This document shows, piece by piece, positions 36,632 through 44,731 of a DNA stretch of 64,000 nt (positions within the stretch are counted from its first letter, which is position 1; every line of letters begins with the position of its first letter). The notes under the pieces are model-generated. The model ran no database searches, was not told the DNA's origin, and saw nothing but the letters and a program-made list of their open reading frames with translations. Made by a program: the position numbers and the translations under genes. Source of the DNA: Streptomyces sp. Je 1-332. Its GTDB lineage: Bacteria; Actinomycetota; Actinomycetes; Streptomycetales; Streptomycetaceae. The stretch covers positions 1,488,001-1,552,000 of the forward strand of contig NZ_CP160402.1 of NCBI RefSeq assembly GCF_040730185.1, given 5' to 3'.

Positions 36632-36701
36632 CCGAAGAGCATCCGGAACTCGCCCGGCACACCCGGTGGTTACGCCCGGACACAGCACGCAAGGAGGCCC
36701 C

Positions 36702-38189
36702 ATGCTTCGCATCCCGGCCGACGAGGCGCTCATCGCGGGCGAGTGGCGACGCGGCGCGGGCACCCCCGCCGACACCGTCGATCCCGCGACGGGCCGCGTA
36801 CTCGCCACCATCCACGCGGTCTCCCCCGACGAGGTCGCCGAGGCGGCGCGGCGGGCGGCCGAAGCCGCCGCCGACCCGCGCTGGAGCGGCCTCCTGCCCC
36901 ACCAGCGCGCCCTGTTCCTGCACCGCGTCGCCGAGCTGATCGAGGCGTCCGCGGACGATCTCGCGGCCCTGCAGACCGCCGACACCGGCAAGGCGCTCAC
37001 CGAGACCCGAGCCCTGGTGGGCAGTGCGGCGGCGACCTTCCGCTACACGGCCGCCGCCCTGGAGACCGCCGAGGAGACGATCACTCCCTCGCGCGGCGAC
37101 TACGTGACGATGAGCGTGTACGAGCCGATCGGCGTCGTCGGCGCGATCAACCCCTGGAACTCCCCCGTCGCCAGCGATGCCCAGAAACTCGCCCCGGCGC
37201 TCGCGGGCGGCAACGCGGTCCTGCTCAAGCCCGCCGAGTGGACCCCGCTCGTCTCACTGGCGCTCGGCCGGCTGATCAGCGGCGCCCTGGAGGAGTTCGG
37301 GCTCCCGGCCGGGCTGCTGTCCGTGCTCACCGGCCGCGGCAGTGTCGTCGGGGACGCGATCGTCCGCGATCCGCGCGTCGGCAAGGTCACCTTCACCGGC
37401 GGCACGAGCACCGGCCGGACGCTCGCCCACGCCGCGGCCGAGAAGCTGATGCCCCTCTCGCTCGAACTGGGCGGCAAGTCGCCGACGGTCGTCCTCGCCG
37501 ACGCCGACGTCGAACAGGCGCTGGCCGGCGTGATGTTCGGGATCTTCTCCTCCAGCGGACAGTCCTGCATCGCGGGCTCCCGGCTCTTCGTCGCCCGCGA
37601 GCTGTACGAGGAGTTCGTCGACGAACTCGTCGAGCGGGTAAGGAAGTTGCGCGTCGGGCCTGGCACCTCTCCCGACACCCAGGTCGCGCCCCTCGTCCAC
37701 CACAAGCACCGGGACTCCGTCGCCTCGTACGTCGATCTCGCCCGCGAGGAAGGCGCGCGGGTGCTGTGCGGCGGGAGTGTGCCAGAAGGTGCGGAGTACC
37801 GGGACGGGGCGTACTACCTGCCCACCGTCCTCGACGGACTCCCCAACTCCTCGCGCACCTGCCAGGAGGAGATCTTCGGGCCCGTCCTCGTAGCGCTGCC
37901 CTTCGACGACGAGGACGACCTCGTGCGGCAGGCCAACTCCAGTGTCTACGGCCTCGCCTGCGGCATCTGGACCCGCGACCAGCGGGCCGCCTGGCGGATC
38001 GCGCGCCGCGTGGAGGCCGGCACCGTCTGGATCAACACCTACAAGCAGTTCAGCATCGCCACCCCCTTCGGCGGCATGAAGGAGAGCGGCCTCGGCCGCG
38101 AGAAGGGCCGCGACGGCATCCGCGCCTACCAACACCAGAAGTCCCTGTACTGGGGCGTCACCGACGCGCCTCTCCCCTGGGCCAACTGA
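36702..38189 (+). CDS. NAD(P)-dependent aldehyde dehydrogenase
   Basis: A 495-residue enzyme that oxidises an aldehyde to an acid. Catalytic residues: Asn153 (INPWNSP), Lys176 (LLKPAEWTP), Glu255 (LELGGKSP) and Cys289 (SSGQSCIAGSR). Length is usual for the superfamily and resembles semialdehyde dehydrogenases of meta-cleavage pathways. AAGGAGG lies five bases before the ATG. It is the first gene of an 11-gene operon with gaps of at most 33 bases, so its likely substrate is a semialdehyde from ring cleavage or the aldehyde made by the ThDP enzyme further down. Confidence 0.93.
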   Translation: MLRIPADEALIAGEWRRGAGTPADTVDPATGRVLATIHAVSPDEVAEAARRAAEAAADPRWSGLLPHQRALFLHRVAELIEASADDLAALQTADTGKALTETRALVGSAAATFRYTAAALETAEETITPSRGDYVTMSVYEPIGVVGAINPWNSPVASDAQKLAPALAGGNAVLLKPAEWTPLVSLALGRLISGALEEFGLPAGLLSVLTGRGSVVGDAIVRDPRVGKVTFTGGTSTGRTLAHAAAEKLMPLSLELGGKSPTVVLADADVEQALAGVMFGIFSSSGQSCIAGSRLFVARELYEEFVDELVERVRKLRVGPGTSPDTQVAPLVHHKHRDSVASYVDLAREEGARVLCGGSVPEGAEYRDGAYYLPTVLDGLPNSSRTCQEEIFGPVLVALPFDDEDDLVRQANSSVYGLACGIWTRDQRAAWRIARRVEAGTVWINTYKQFSIATPFGGMKESGLGREKGRDGIRAYQHQKSLYWGVTDAPLPWAN

Positions 38190-38220
38190 ACCCCGTACCT
38201 CTGGACCTCTGGAGCAGGTC

Positions 38221-39174
38221 ATGTCCCGACCCCCAACCCCCAGTCCCCCGATCGCCCGGCTCCGCGCCCTGCGCTCCGTCGAGCTCCGCACCCCCTCCTT
38301 CACCGAGGCGGCCGACTTCTACCAGGAGGTCTGGGGCCTGGAGACCGTCGAGTCCGAGCGCGGCACCGCCGCCTGGCTGCGGGGCACCGGCGCCGAGCAC
38401 CACGCCCTCCAGCTCACCCGCGCCGACCGCATCGGCCTCGGCAGGATCTCCTTCGCCGTGGCCACGCCCGCCGAGGTCGACGAGGCCGCCCGCAGACTCC
38501 TCGCGCGCGGCATCACACCGGTCGCGGGGCCCGGGCCCCTCGACCAGGTCGGCGGCGGCTACGGCCTGCGCTTCACCGACCCCGAGCACCGGCTGATCGA
38601 GATCAGCGCGGAGGTCCACGCGGTCGCGCCGCGCGGCCGGGACGGCGCCGTGCCGGTCGGGGTCACGCACGCGGTGCTCAACACGGCGGACATCGACGCC
38701 TCCGTCGCCTTCTACCGCGACGTCCTCGGCCTGCGTGTCTCCGACTGGTCCGAGCACCAGATGGCCTTCCTGCGCTGCAACGCCGACCACCACTGCATCG
38801 CCTTCAACCAGGCCGAGTGGGCCTCGCTCAACCACGTGGCGTACGAGATGAGTTCGGTCGACCACTTCATGCGGGGCCTCGGCCGGCTGCGGCATCACGG
38901 GATCGACCCGCAGTGGGGCCCGGGGCGCCACGGGCCCGGCAACAACACCTTCTCCTACTTCACCGACCCCTCCGGGCTCGTCTGCGAGTACACCTCCGAG
39001 GTCGCCCAGATCGTCGAGGACGCGTGGATCGCGCGGGTCTGGCGGCGGGTGCCCGAGCTCTCCGACCTGTGGGGAACGGCCGGGCCGCCGTCGAAGGAGA
39101 TCCGCTGTCACATGGCGGGGTCGCCCGACCCCGGCCCGCTGTCCCGGCCCGAGAATCCGGAGGTTCAGGCATGA
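38221..39174 (+). CDS. Extradiol ring-cleavage dioxygenase, VOC superfamily
   Basis: A 317-residue two-domain type-I extradiol dioxygenase. The C-terminal domain keeps the iron ligands His150, His205 and Glu256 (VTHAVLN, LNHVAYE, VCEYTSE). By position against biphenyl-diol dioxygenase it also keeps the acid-base set His191, His237 and Tyr246, so it should be active. It opens a catechol next to one hydroxyl. GGAG precedes the ATG. Its stop overlaps the next start by four bases. The catecholic substrate is unknown; HpaD- and BphC-like enzymes are the nearest families I recognise. Confidence 0.88.
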   Translation: MSRPPTPSPPIARLRALRSVELRTPSFTEAADFYQEVWGLETVESERGTAAWLRGTGAEHHALQLTRADRIGLGRISFAVATPAEVDEAARRLLARGITPVAGPGPLDQVGGGYGLRFTDPEHRLIEISAEVHAVAPRGRDGAVPVGVTHAVLNTADIDASVAFYRDVLGLRVSDWSEHQMAFLRCNADHHCIAFNQAEWASLNHVAYEMSSVDHFMRGLGRLRHHGIDPQWGPGRHGPGNNTFSYFTDPSGLVCEYTSEVAQIVEDAWIARVWRRVPELSDLWGTAGPPSKEIRCHMAGSPDPGPLSRPENPEVQA

Positions 39175-39968
39175 GTGCCGTACGCAAGGTCGGCATCGTC
39201 GGCTGGGGCGCGATCGGCCGTGTCGTCGGCACCGCACTGGCCGAACAGCGTGTCACCGGAGCCGAGTTGACCTGCCTTGTCGACAACCGCCCGCTCGGCG
39301 AGAGCGCACCGGCGCCGCAGGTCTCCTTCGACGAGGCCATGGAGCGCTGCGATCTCATCGTCGAGGCGGCGGGCCAAGGGGTCGTACGGGAATGGGGCGA
39401 GCGCGTTCTCACCTCCGGGACCGATCTGCTGATCGCCTCCACCGGCGCGCTCACCGACGAGGAGCTCTCCAAGCGGCTCCTGGCCGCCGGGCCCGGCCGG
39501 GTGTACTTCACCGGGGGCGCGGTCGGTGGGCTCGATCTGCTCCAGGCGGTGCGTTCGCTGGGGCCGCTCGACGAGGTGCGGCTCACCACCACGAAGCTGC
39601 CGTCCACGCTCGAACAGCCTTGGATGGACGCGGAGTTGCTGTCGCGGATGCGGACGGCGACCGGGCCCGTCGAGGTCATGTCCGGGACGGCGCGCGATGT
39701 CCCCGTGAAGTTCCCCAAGTCGACGAACGTCGCGGCATCGGTCGCCATCGCCGTCGGCGACCTGGACGCCGTGCGGGTCCGGGTCGTCGCCGATCCCGGC
39801 GCCCACCACACGCGGCATGTCGTCGAGGCGTCCGGCGCGCACGGCTCGTACCGCTTCGAGGTGGCGCATCTGCCGGACCCGGCCAACCCGGCGACCAGCC
39901 AGGTCGTGCCGTACGCGGTCCTGCGCAGTCTCGCCGCTCTCGCGGGGCGGACGGGGCAGATCCTGTGA
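39171..39968 (+). CDS. Aspartate-dehydrogenase-like NAD(P) oxidoreductase
   Basis: A 265-residue member of the NadX/DUF108 family. The Rossmann loop is GIVGWGAIGRVVG (8-20). The catalytic domain has FTGGAVGGLDLLQAV, KFPKSTNVAASVAIA and VVADPGAHHTRHVVEA; the last contains the conserved His region of L-aspartate dehydrogenase. GGAGG precedes the ATG, which overlaps the dioxygenase stop. In NAD synthesis NadX makes iminoaspartate, but no nadA or nadC is near. Within this operon it more likely handles an amino- or imino-acid intermediate; that role is inferred. Confidence 0.85.
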   Translation: MSAVRKVGIVGWGAIGRVVGTALAEQRVTGAELTCLVDNRPLGESAPAPQVSFDEAMERCDLIVEAAGQGVVREWGERVLTSGTDLLIASTGALTDEELSKRLLAAGPGRVYFTGGAVGGLDLLQAVRSLGPLDEVRLTTTKLPSTLEQPWMDAELLSRMRTATGPVEVMSGTARDVPVKFPKSTNVAASVAIAVGDLDAVRVRVVADPGAHHTRHVVEASGAHGSYRFEVAHLPDPANPATSQVVPYAVLRSLAALAGRTGQIL

Positions 39969-40753
39969 CGGCCGCCGTGCATGTCGAGGAGGCGGGCTCC
40001 GCTGGGCCACTACTGCTGTGCCTGCACGGCATCGGCTCATCGTCCGCCGCGTTCGCACCGCAGCTCGCCGAGCTGTCCGCGTACGTGCGGGTCGTGGCCT
40101 GGGACGCTCCCGGGTACGCCAAGTCGGCTGATCCGGAAGGGCCGTTGGACCTGGACGGCTTCGCGGACGCTGCGGCCTTCCTCATCCGGGAGCGCGGCGC
40201 GAGCGCCCACGTCCTCGGCGTCTCGTGGGGCGGGGTGATCGCGCTGCGCCTCGCGGCCCGGCATCCCGAGCTCGTCGACTCGCTGGTCGTCGCGGACTCC
40301 AGCGCCGGTTCCGGCACCGATCTCGCGAAGGCCGACGCCATGCGGCAGCGGGCCGCCGAGCTCGCGGAGCTCGGGCCGCGGGCGTTCGCCGAGCGGCGCG
40401 GGCCCCGGCTCGTCTCACCGGACGCGCCCCCGCAGCTCGTGCGTCGGGTCGTCGACACGATGGCCGCGTCCGTACGCCTGCCGGGGTACGCGTACGCCGC
40501 CGAGTCCATGGCCGACGCCGATCTGCGCCCCGAGATCCCGGGCATCACCGCGCCCGCTCTCGTCCTCTGCGGCGACCAGGACCGGGTCACCGGCGTCGAG
40601 GCCTCCCAGGCCATCGCCGGGGCCCTGCACAGAACCGCCTACGTGATCGTCAAGGACGCCGGTCACCTGGCCAACCAGGAGCAGCCCGAGGCCTTCAACG
40701 CCTGGGTCCTCTCCCACCTCCGCATCACCGCCCGTATCCCCGAACACCTCTGA
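39965..40753 (+). CDS. Alpha/beta hydrolase
   Basis: A 262-residue serine hydrolase. Triad: Ser87 in GVSWGG, Asp206 in LCGDQDRV and His234 in DAGHLANQE; oxyanion region LHGIGSSS. The size and the LCGDQDRV turn resemble ring-fission-product hydrolases and 3-oxoadipate enol-lactonases. The GTG at 39965 overlaps the previous stop (GTGA). In a pathway with an extradiol dioxygenase it may cut a C-C bond of the ring-opened product or hydrolyse a lactone or ester. Confidence 0.88.
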   Translation: MTAAVHVEEAGSAGPLLLCLHGIGSSSAAFAPQLAELSAYVRVVAWDAPGYAKSADPEGPLDLDGFADAAAFLIRERGASAHVLGVSWGGVIALRLAARHPELVDSLVVADSSAGSGTDLAKADAMRQRAAELAELGPRAFAERRGPRLVSPDAPPQLVRRVVDTMAASVRLPGYAYAAESMADADLRPEIPGITAPALVLCGDQDRVTGVEASQAIAGALHRTAYVIVKDAGHLANQEQPEAFNAWVLSHLRITARIPEHL

Positions 40754-40767
40754 GAAGGAGCCCCTCC

Positions 40768-41289
40768 ATGCCTTTGACCACCACCGAGTACGACAACGGC
40801 GGCGACCTCGGCACGTACACCGACTCGCTGATCGCCACCAAGGAGTCCCGTGTCGCGGACTTCAGCACGCTGTCCTTCCAGGAGAAGGCGGGCCCGCAGT
40901 ACCGCCGCGGGCAGATCCGGTACGTCGGCTCCGGCGCGACCGGCAACCACGAGAACGACAGCCGCATCCTGCCCTCCGGTGGCTTCACCTTCTCCAACAT
41001 GCTGCTGCCGCCCGGCGCCGAGGGCCCCGAGCACACCCACCACGACGTCGAGGAGGCCTTCTTCGTCCTGGAGGGACAGGTCAAGGTGGGCATCCACCGG
41101 GGCGCCGACGAGGCCGAGTACCGCACGCTCGGCTACCGCGACATGATCGTCGTCCCGGCGGGCGTGGCACGCTCCCTGAAGAACGAGGGCGACACCGACG
41201 CACTCTTCTGCGTCGTCATCGGCACGCAGAAGCCGCAGGTGCCGACGTACCCGGAGCACTCGCCGATGCACGGCGTCACGCGTGACTGA
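40768..41289 (+). CDS. Cupin-domain protein
   Basis: A 173-residue single cupin. Metal-site motif 1 is GPEHTHHDVEEAFFVLEG (His, His, Glu) and motif 2 lies near YRDMIVVPAGVARSLKN; the usual His of motif 2 is replaced (PAGVAR), so the metal site is incomplete or altered. AGGAG precedes the ATG. Such cupins in catabolic operons act as dioxygenases, isomerases or lactone-binding proteins. I cannot assign a reaction. The end overlaps the next gene by eight bases. Confidence 0.82.
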   Translation: MPLTTTEYDNGGDLGTYTDSLIATKESRVADFSTLSFQEKAGPQYRRGQIRYVGSGATGNHENDSRILPSGGFTFSNMLLPPGAEGPEHTHHDVEEAFFVLEGQVKVGIHRGADEAEYRTLGYRDMIVVPAGVARSLKNEGDTDALFCVVIGTQKPQVPTYPEHSPMHGVTRD

Positions 41290-42037
41290 CGTCCCTGCCG
41301 CTGACGTCCGTACGGTCGTCGTCACCGGCGCGGGTCGTGGCCTCGGTCTCGCCATGGCCCGCCGGGCGGGCGAGGACGGCTTCCGGGTCGTCGTCGCCGA
41401 GGTGGACGCGGGGCTCGGCGGCGAGGCTGTCGCCGGGCTGCGCGCTGACGGTTTGGACGCGCATTTCGTGCGGTGCGATGTGGCGGACCCGGAATCAGTG
41501 AGCGAACTCGCTGAGGCTGTACGCGACTTGGGGCGGCTGTACGGCCTGGTCAACAACGCCGCTCTCGCCAACGGCGTCGGCGGCAAGGAGTTCCAGGACA
41601 TCGACGTCGAGGTGTGGGACCGCCTGATGGCGGTCAACGCCCGCAGCCCGTGGCTGGTCGCCAAGGCCCTCCACCCGCTCTTCGGCTCCCCCGGCCGGAT
41701 CGTGAACATCGCGTCGGACGCGGCCCTGTACGGATCGCCGCGCCTCGCCCACTACATCGCGTCCAAGGGCGCGGTCATCGCGCTGACCCGGGCGATGGCG
41801 CGCGAGCTGGGCGACAAGGGGATCACCGTGAACGCGGTGGCGCCAGGACTCACGGAGGTCGAGGCCACCGAGACGGTGCCGGCCGAGCGGCACGCGCTCT
41901 ACCGGGGCAACCGGGCCATCTCGCGCCCGCAGCAGCCGGACGACCTCGTCGGGCTCGTGTCCTTCCTCCTCTCCGAGGAGTCCCGCTATCTGACCGGACA
42001 GGTGGTCGCCGTGAACGGCGGCTTCACCATGAACTGA
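41282..42037 (+). CDS. Short-chain dehydrogenase/reductase, classical
   Basis: A 251-residue NAD(P) enzyme with the classical SDR motifs: VVVTGAGRGLGLAMA (cofactor), LVNNAAL, Ser in NIASDAA, and Tyr and Lys in HYIASKGA. The Asp/Glu at the end of strand 2 (VVVAEVDAG) favours NAD. The GTG at 41282 overlaps the cupin gene. In this operon it could re-aromatise a cis-dihydrodiol made by the Rieske oxygenase; that would supply the catechol for the extradiol enzyme. Confidence 0.9.
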   Translation: MTDVPAADVRTVVVTGAGRGLGLAMARRAGEDGFRVVVAEVDAGLGGEAVAGLRADGLDAHFVRCDVADPESVSELAEAVRDLGRLYGLVNNAALANGVGGKEFQDIDVEVWDRLMAVNARSPWLVAKALHPLFGSPGRIVNIASDAALYGSPRLAHYIASKGAVIALTRAMARELGDKGITVNAVAPGLTEVEATETVPAERHALYRGNRAISRPQQPDDLVGLVSFLLSEESRYLTGQVVAVNGGFTMN

Positions 42038-42056
42038 CGTAACGGAGCTTCGAGTT

Positions 42057-42842
42057 ATGGATCTGGGCCTCTCCGACCGGACCGTCCTGGTCACCGGCGG
42101 CAGCTCGGGTGTCGGCCTGGCCACGGTCCGCGCCCTGCTCGACGAGGGCGCGCGCGTCGCGACCTGCGGGCGTGACGCCGACCGTCTCGCGAAGGCGGCT
42201 GCGGGACTCGGCGGCGGCGACCGCCTCCTGACGGGGGTGTGCGACGTGCGCGACGCGGACGCCGTACGGGAGTTCACCGAGCGCGCGGCCGACACCTTCG
42301 GCTCGCTCGACGGGCTCGTCAACAACGCGGGGCAGTCCCGCATGAAGGGCCTCGACGAGTCGACCGCCGAGGACTGGCGCGACGAGCTGGAGCTGAAGTT
42401 CGCCGGTGTCCTTCATCCCCTGCACGCGGCGCGCCCGCACCTGGCCGCGTCGGACGCGGCGAGCGTCGTGAACGTCAACGCGGTCCTCGCCAAGCAGCCC
42501 GAGCCGCGCCTCATCACCACGAGCGCGGCCCGCGCGGGCATCCTCAACCTCTCCAAGTCCCTCGCCACGGAGCTCGCCCCGGAGGGCATCCGCGTCAACT
42601 CCGTCTGCCTCGGCCTGATCGACACCGGCCAGTGGACCCGCCGCCACGCGGCAGCCGATTCGGGTCTGTCGTACGAGGACTGGCAGGCGGAGCTCGCGGC
42701 GGACCGCGGGATCGCGCTCGGCCGCCTGGGCCGCGCGGAGGAGGTCGCGTACGCGATCGTCGCGCTGCTCTCGCCCCGCGCCTCGTACACCACCGGCACC
42801 AGCATCGACGTCTGCGGCGGCGTAGGCCGCGGCATCCTCTGA
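42057..42842 (+). CDS. SDR-family protein lacking the Tyr-Lys catalytic pair
   Basis: A 261-residue SDR fold with cofactor loop LVTGGSSGVGLATV and LVNNAGQ. At the catalytic site, however, ITTSAARAGILNLSKSLA replaces the usual Y-S-A-S-K: Thr155 stands for Tyr and Arg159 for Lys, and the upstream Ser is Ala142. It therefore belongs to a divergent SDR branch whose chemistry may differ, or it may be a non-catalytic partner of the preceding SDR. GGAG lies nine bases before the ATG. It is 19 bases after the classical SDR gene. Confidence 0.85.
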   Translation: MDLGLSDRTVLVTGGSSGVGLATVRALLDEGARVATCGRDADRLAKAAAGLGGGDRLLTGVCDVRDADAVREFTERAADTFGSLDGLVNNAGQSRMKGLDESTAEDWRDELELKFAGVLHPLHAARPHLAASDAASVVNVNAVLAKQPEPRLITTSAARAGILNLSKSLATELAPEGIRVNSVCLGLIDTGQWTRRHAAADSGLSYEDWQAELAADRGIALGRLGRAEEVAYAIVALLSPRASYTTGTSIDVCGGVGRGIL

Positions 42843-42855
42843 GGAGCTCACCCCC

Positions 42856-44718
42856 ATGCCACCCACTCACTACGCCACCGGCGGCGATCTCCTCGTCGCC
42901 GTCCTGCGGGAACTCGGCATCGACACGGTCTTCGGGATCGTCAGCGTGCACAACCTGCCGCTGGTCGAGGCGGTGGACCGGGAGCTGCGTTTCGTCCCGG
43001 TACGCCACGAGGCGACCGCGGTGAACGCCGCCGACGCCTACGGCCGTGCGCGAGGCTCCCTGGGCTGCGCGCTCACCTCGACGGGCACGGGCGCGGGCAA
43101 CGCGGCCGGCTCGCTGGTCGAGGCGTTGAGCGCGGGCACGTCCGTCCTGCACGTCACGGGCCAGGTGGAAGCGGAGTTCCTGGGCAGCGGCCGAGGCTTC
43201 ATCCACGAGACGAAGGACCAGCTGGGGATGCTCAGGGCGGTCTCCAAGTACGCGGAGACGGTGACGTCCACGGACACGGCGGCCCACATCCTGCGCGAGG
43301 CGGCACAAGCGGCCCTGGCGGACCCGGGCGGCCCGGCAAGCGTGGAGTGGCCGGTGGACCTGCAGTACGCGGCCCAGAGGGATGCGGGGGCCCGGCCGAC
43401 CGCGGGGCCGCCCGGCCCGGCGGCCCCGCACCCGGCAGGCGGTCCGCTCCCGCGCCGGGCGACCGGCGCGAGCACGGCCGGCCCGACCGGAGCGAGCACC
43501 ACCCACCCAACCGGCGGCCTGATCGGCTCGGCGGTCGCCGGGTCCACCGGCGGCCCGGTGCGTGCGACAGGCCTTCTGCCGGGAACGCGCGAAGCCCCGC
43601 CTGTGGGGCGCGCGCCGTTCGAGGCCCCGCTCGCCCTTCACCCTCTTCCCGCCGAAGGCGAACTCGTCGCCGCTCAGGCCCTCCTGGCCGGCGCCCAGCG
43701 CCCCCTCGTCTGGGCCGGCGGTGGTGCCACCCGCGCCCGCGGAGAGCTGGCCGAGTTGCTGCACGTCACCGGCGCCGGGCTGCTCACGTCCAACTCCGGC
43801 CGCGGTGTCGTGCCCGAGGACCACCCGCAGGTCATCGGGAACTTCGCCACCACCCCGGCGGCCCGTGCCCTCCTCGCGGACGCGGATCTGCTGGTGACCG
43901 TCGGCACGCACTTCCGGTCCAACGAGACCGCCGACTACGGGCTCGTGCTCCCCGATGCGCACATCCAGATCGACATCGACGCCGCGGCCCTCGGCCGCGT
44001 GTATCCGGCGCGGCACGCCCTCCACGGCCACGCGCCCGACGTACTCGCGGCCCTGCTCCCCCACGCGCGCCGGGCCGACGAGAGCTGGAGGCACCGTGTT
44101 GCCGCCGTCCGCGAAGACGTCCGCGCCACCCTGCACGACAACATCGGCCCACAGGCCGCGATCTGCGACGCCATCCGTGCCGCGCTGCCCCGCGAGGCCG
44201 TCGTGGCCCGTGACGTGACCATCCCGTCCAGCAGCTGGGGCAACCGGCTCCTGGAGATTTACGACCCCCGCGACAACGTCTTCCCGCGCGGCGGCGGCAT
44301 CGGGCAAGGCCTCGGTATGGGCATCGGCGCGGCCCTCGCACGGCCCGACGCGCCCACCGTCGTCCTCGCCGGCGACGGCGGCCTCGCCGTCCACCTGGGC
44401 GAACTGCTCACGCTCGCCCAGGAGCGGCCCCGGCTGACCCTGATCGTCTTCAACGACGGCGGGTACGGCGTGCTCCGCAACATGCAGGACCGCTACAGCG
44501 AGCGCCGGTCAGGCGTCGATCTCGCCACCCCCGACTTCGAACTGCTCGCCCGCGCCTGCGGGCTGCCCTACGCCCGGATCGCCGCCGAGGAACACGCGCT
44601 CCCGGTGATCAGCCACGCCGTCGCCTCCGAAGGGCCGACCCTCGTCGAGGTCGACCTGGCCCGCCTGGGGCCGATGAAGAACCCGTTCACCCCGCCCGTC
44701 AAGATCCCCGGCCAGTGA
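42856..44718 (+). CDS. Thiamine-diphosphate enzyme, decarboxylase/acetolactate-synthase type, with a long linker
   Basis: A 620-residue three-domain ThDP enzyme. The Pyr domain holds the cofactor-activating Glu52 (VRHEATAVNAADAYGRA); the PP domain holds the Mg/ThDP motif beginning GDGG at 506 and ending at Asn533. Between Pyr and central domains, residues 172-258 are a Pro/Gly/Ala/Thr-rich stretch with TGAST repeats, which relatives usually lack. It probably decarboxylates a 2-oxo acid (benzoylformate- or phenylpyruvate-decarboxylase type) or joins two carbonyl compounds; its aldehyde product would suit the aldehyde dehydrogenase of the operon. GGAG precedes the ATG. Confidence 0.88.
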   Translation: MPPTHYATGGDLLVAVLRELGIDTVFGIVSVHNLPLVEAVDRELRFVPVRHEATAVNAADAYGRARGSLGCALTSTGTGAGNAAGSLVEALSAGTSVLHVTGQVEAEFLGSGRGFIHETKDQLGMLRAVSKYAETVTSTDTAAHILREAAQAALADPGGPASVEWPVDLQYAAQRDAGARPTAGPPGPAAPHPAGGPLPRRATGASTAGPTGASTTHPTGGLIGSAVAGSTGGPVRATGLLPGTREAPPVGRAPFEAPLALHPLPAEGELVAAQALLAGAQRPLVWAGGGATRARGELAELLHVTGAGLLTSNSGRGVVPEDHPQVIGNFATTPAARALLADADLLVTVGTHFRSNETADYGLVLPDAHIQIDIDAAALGRVYPARHALHGHAPDVLAALLPHARRADESWRHRVAAVREDVRATLHDNIGPQAAICDAIRAALPREAVVARDVTIPSSSWGNRLLEIYDPRDNVFPRGGGIGQGLGMGIGAALARPDAPTVVLAGDGGLAVHLGELLTLAQERPRLTLIVFNDGGYGVLRNMQDRYSERRSGVDLATPDFELLARACGLPYARIAAEEHALPVISHAVASEGPTLVEVDLARLGPMKNPFTPPVKIPGQ

Positions 44719-44731
44719 GGAGGACTTCTCC

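Larger units (their letters stand above)
36397..36701. promoter_or_regulatory. Divergent promoter region of the importer and catabolic operon
   Basis: About 305 bases without a gene. It is AT-richer than its surroundings in two places, around 36489-36520 and 36600-36632, and these hold the palindromic boxes listed separately. No hairpin terminator is seen. Confidence 0.6.
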
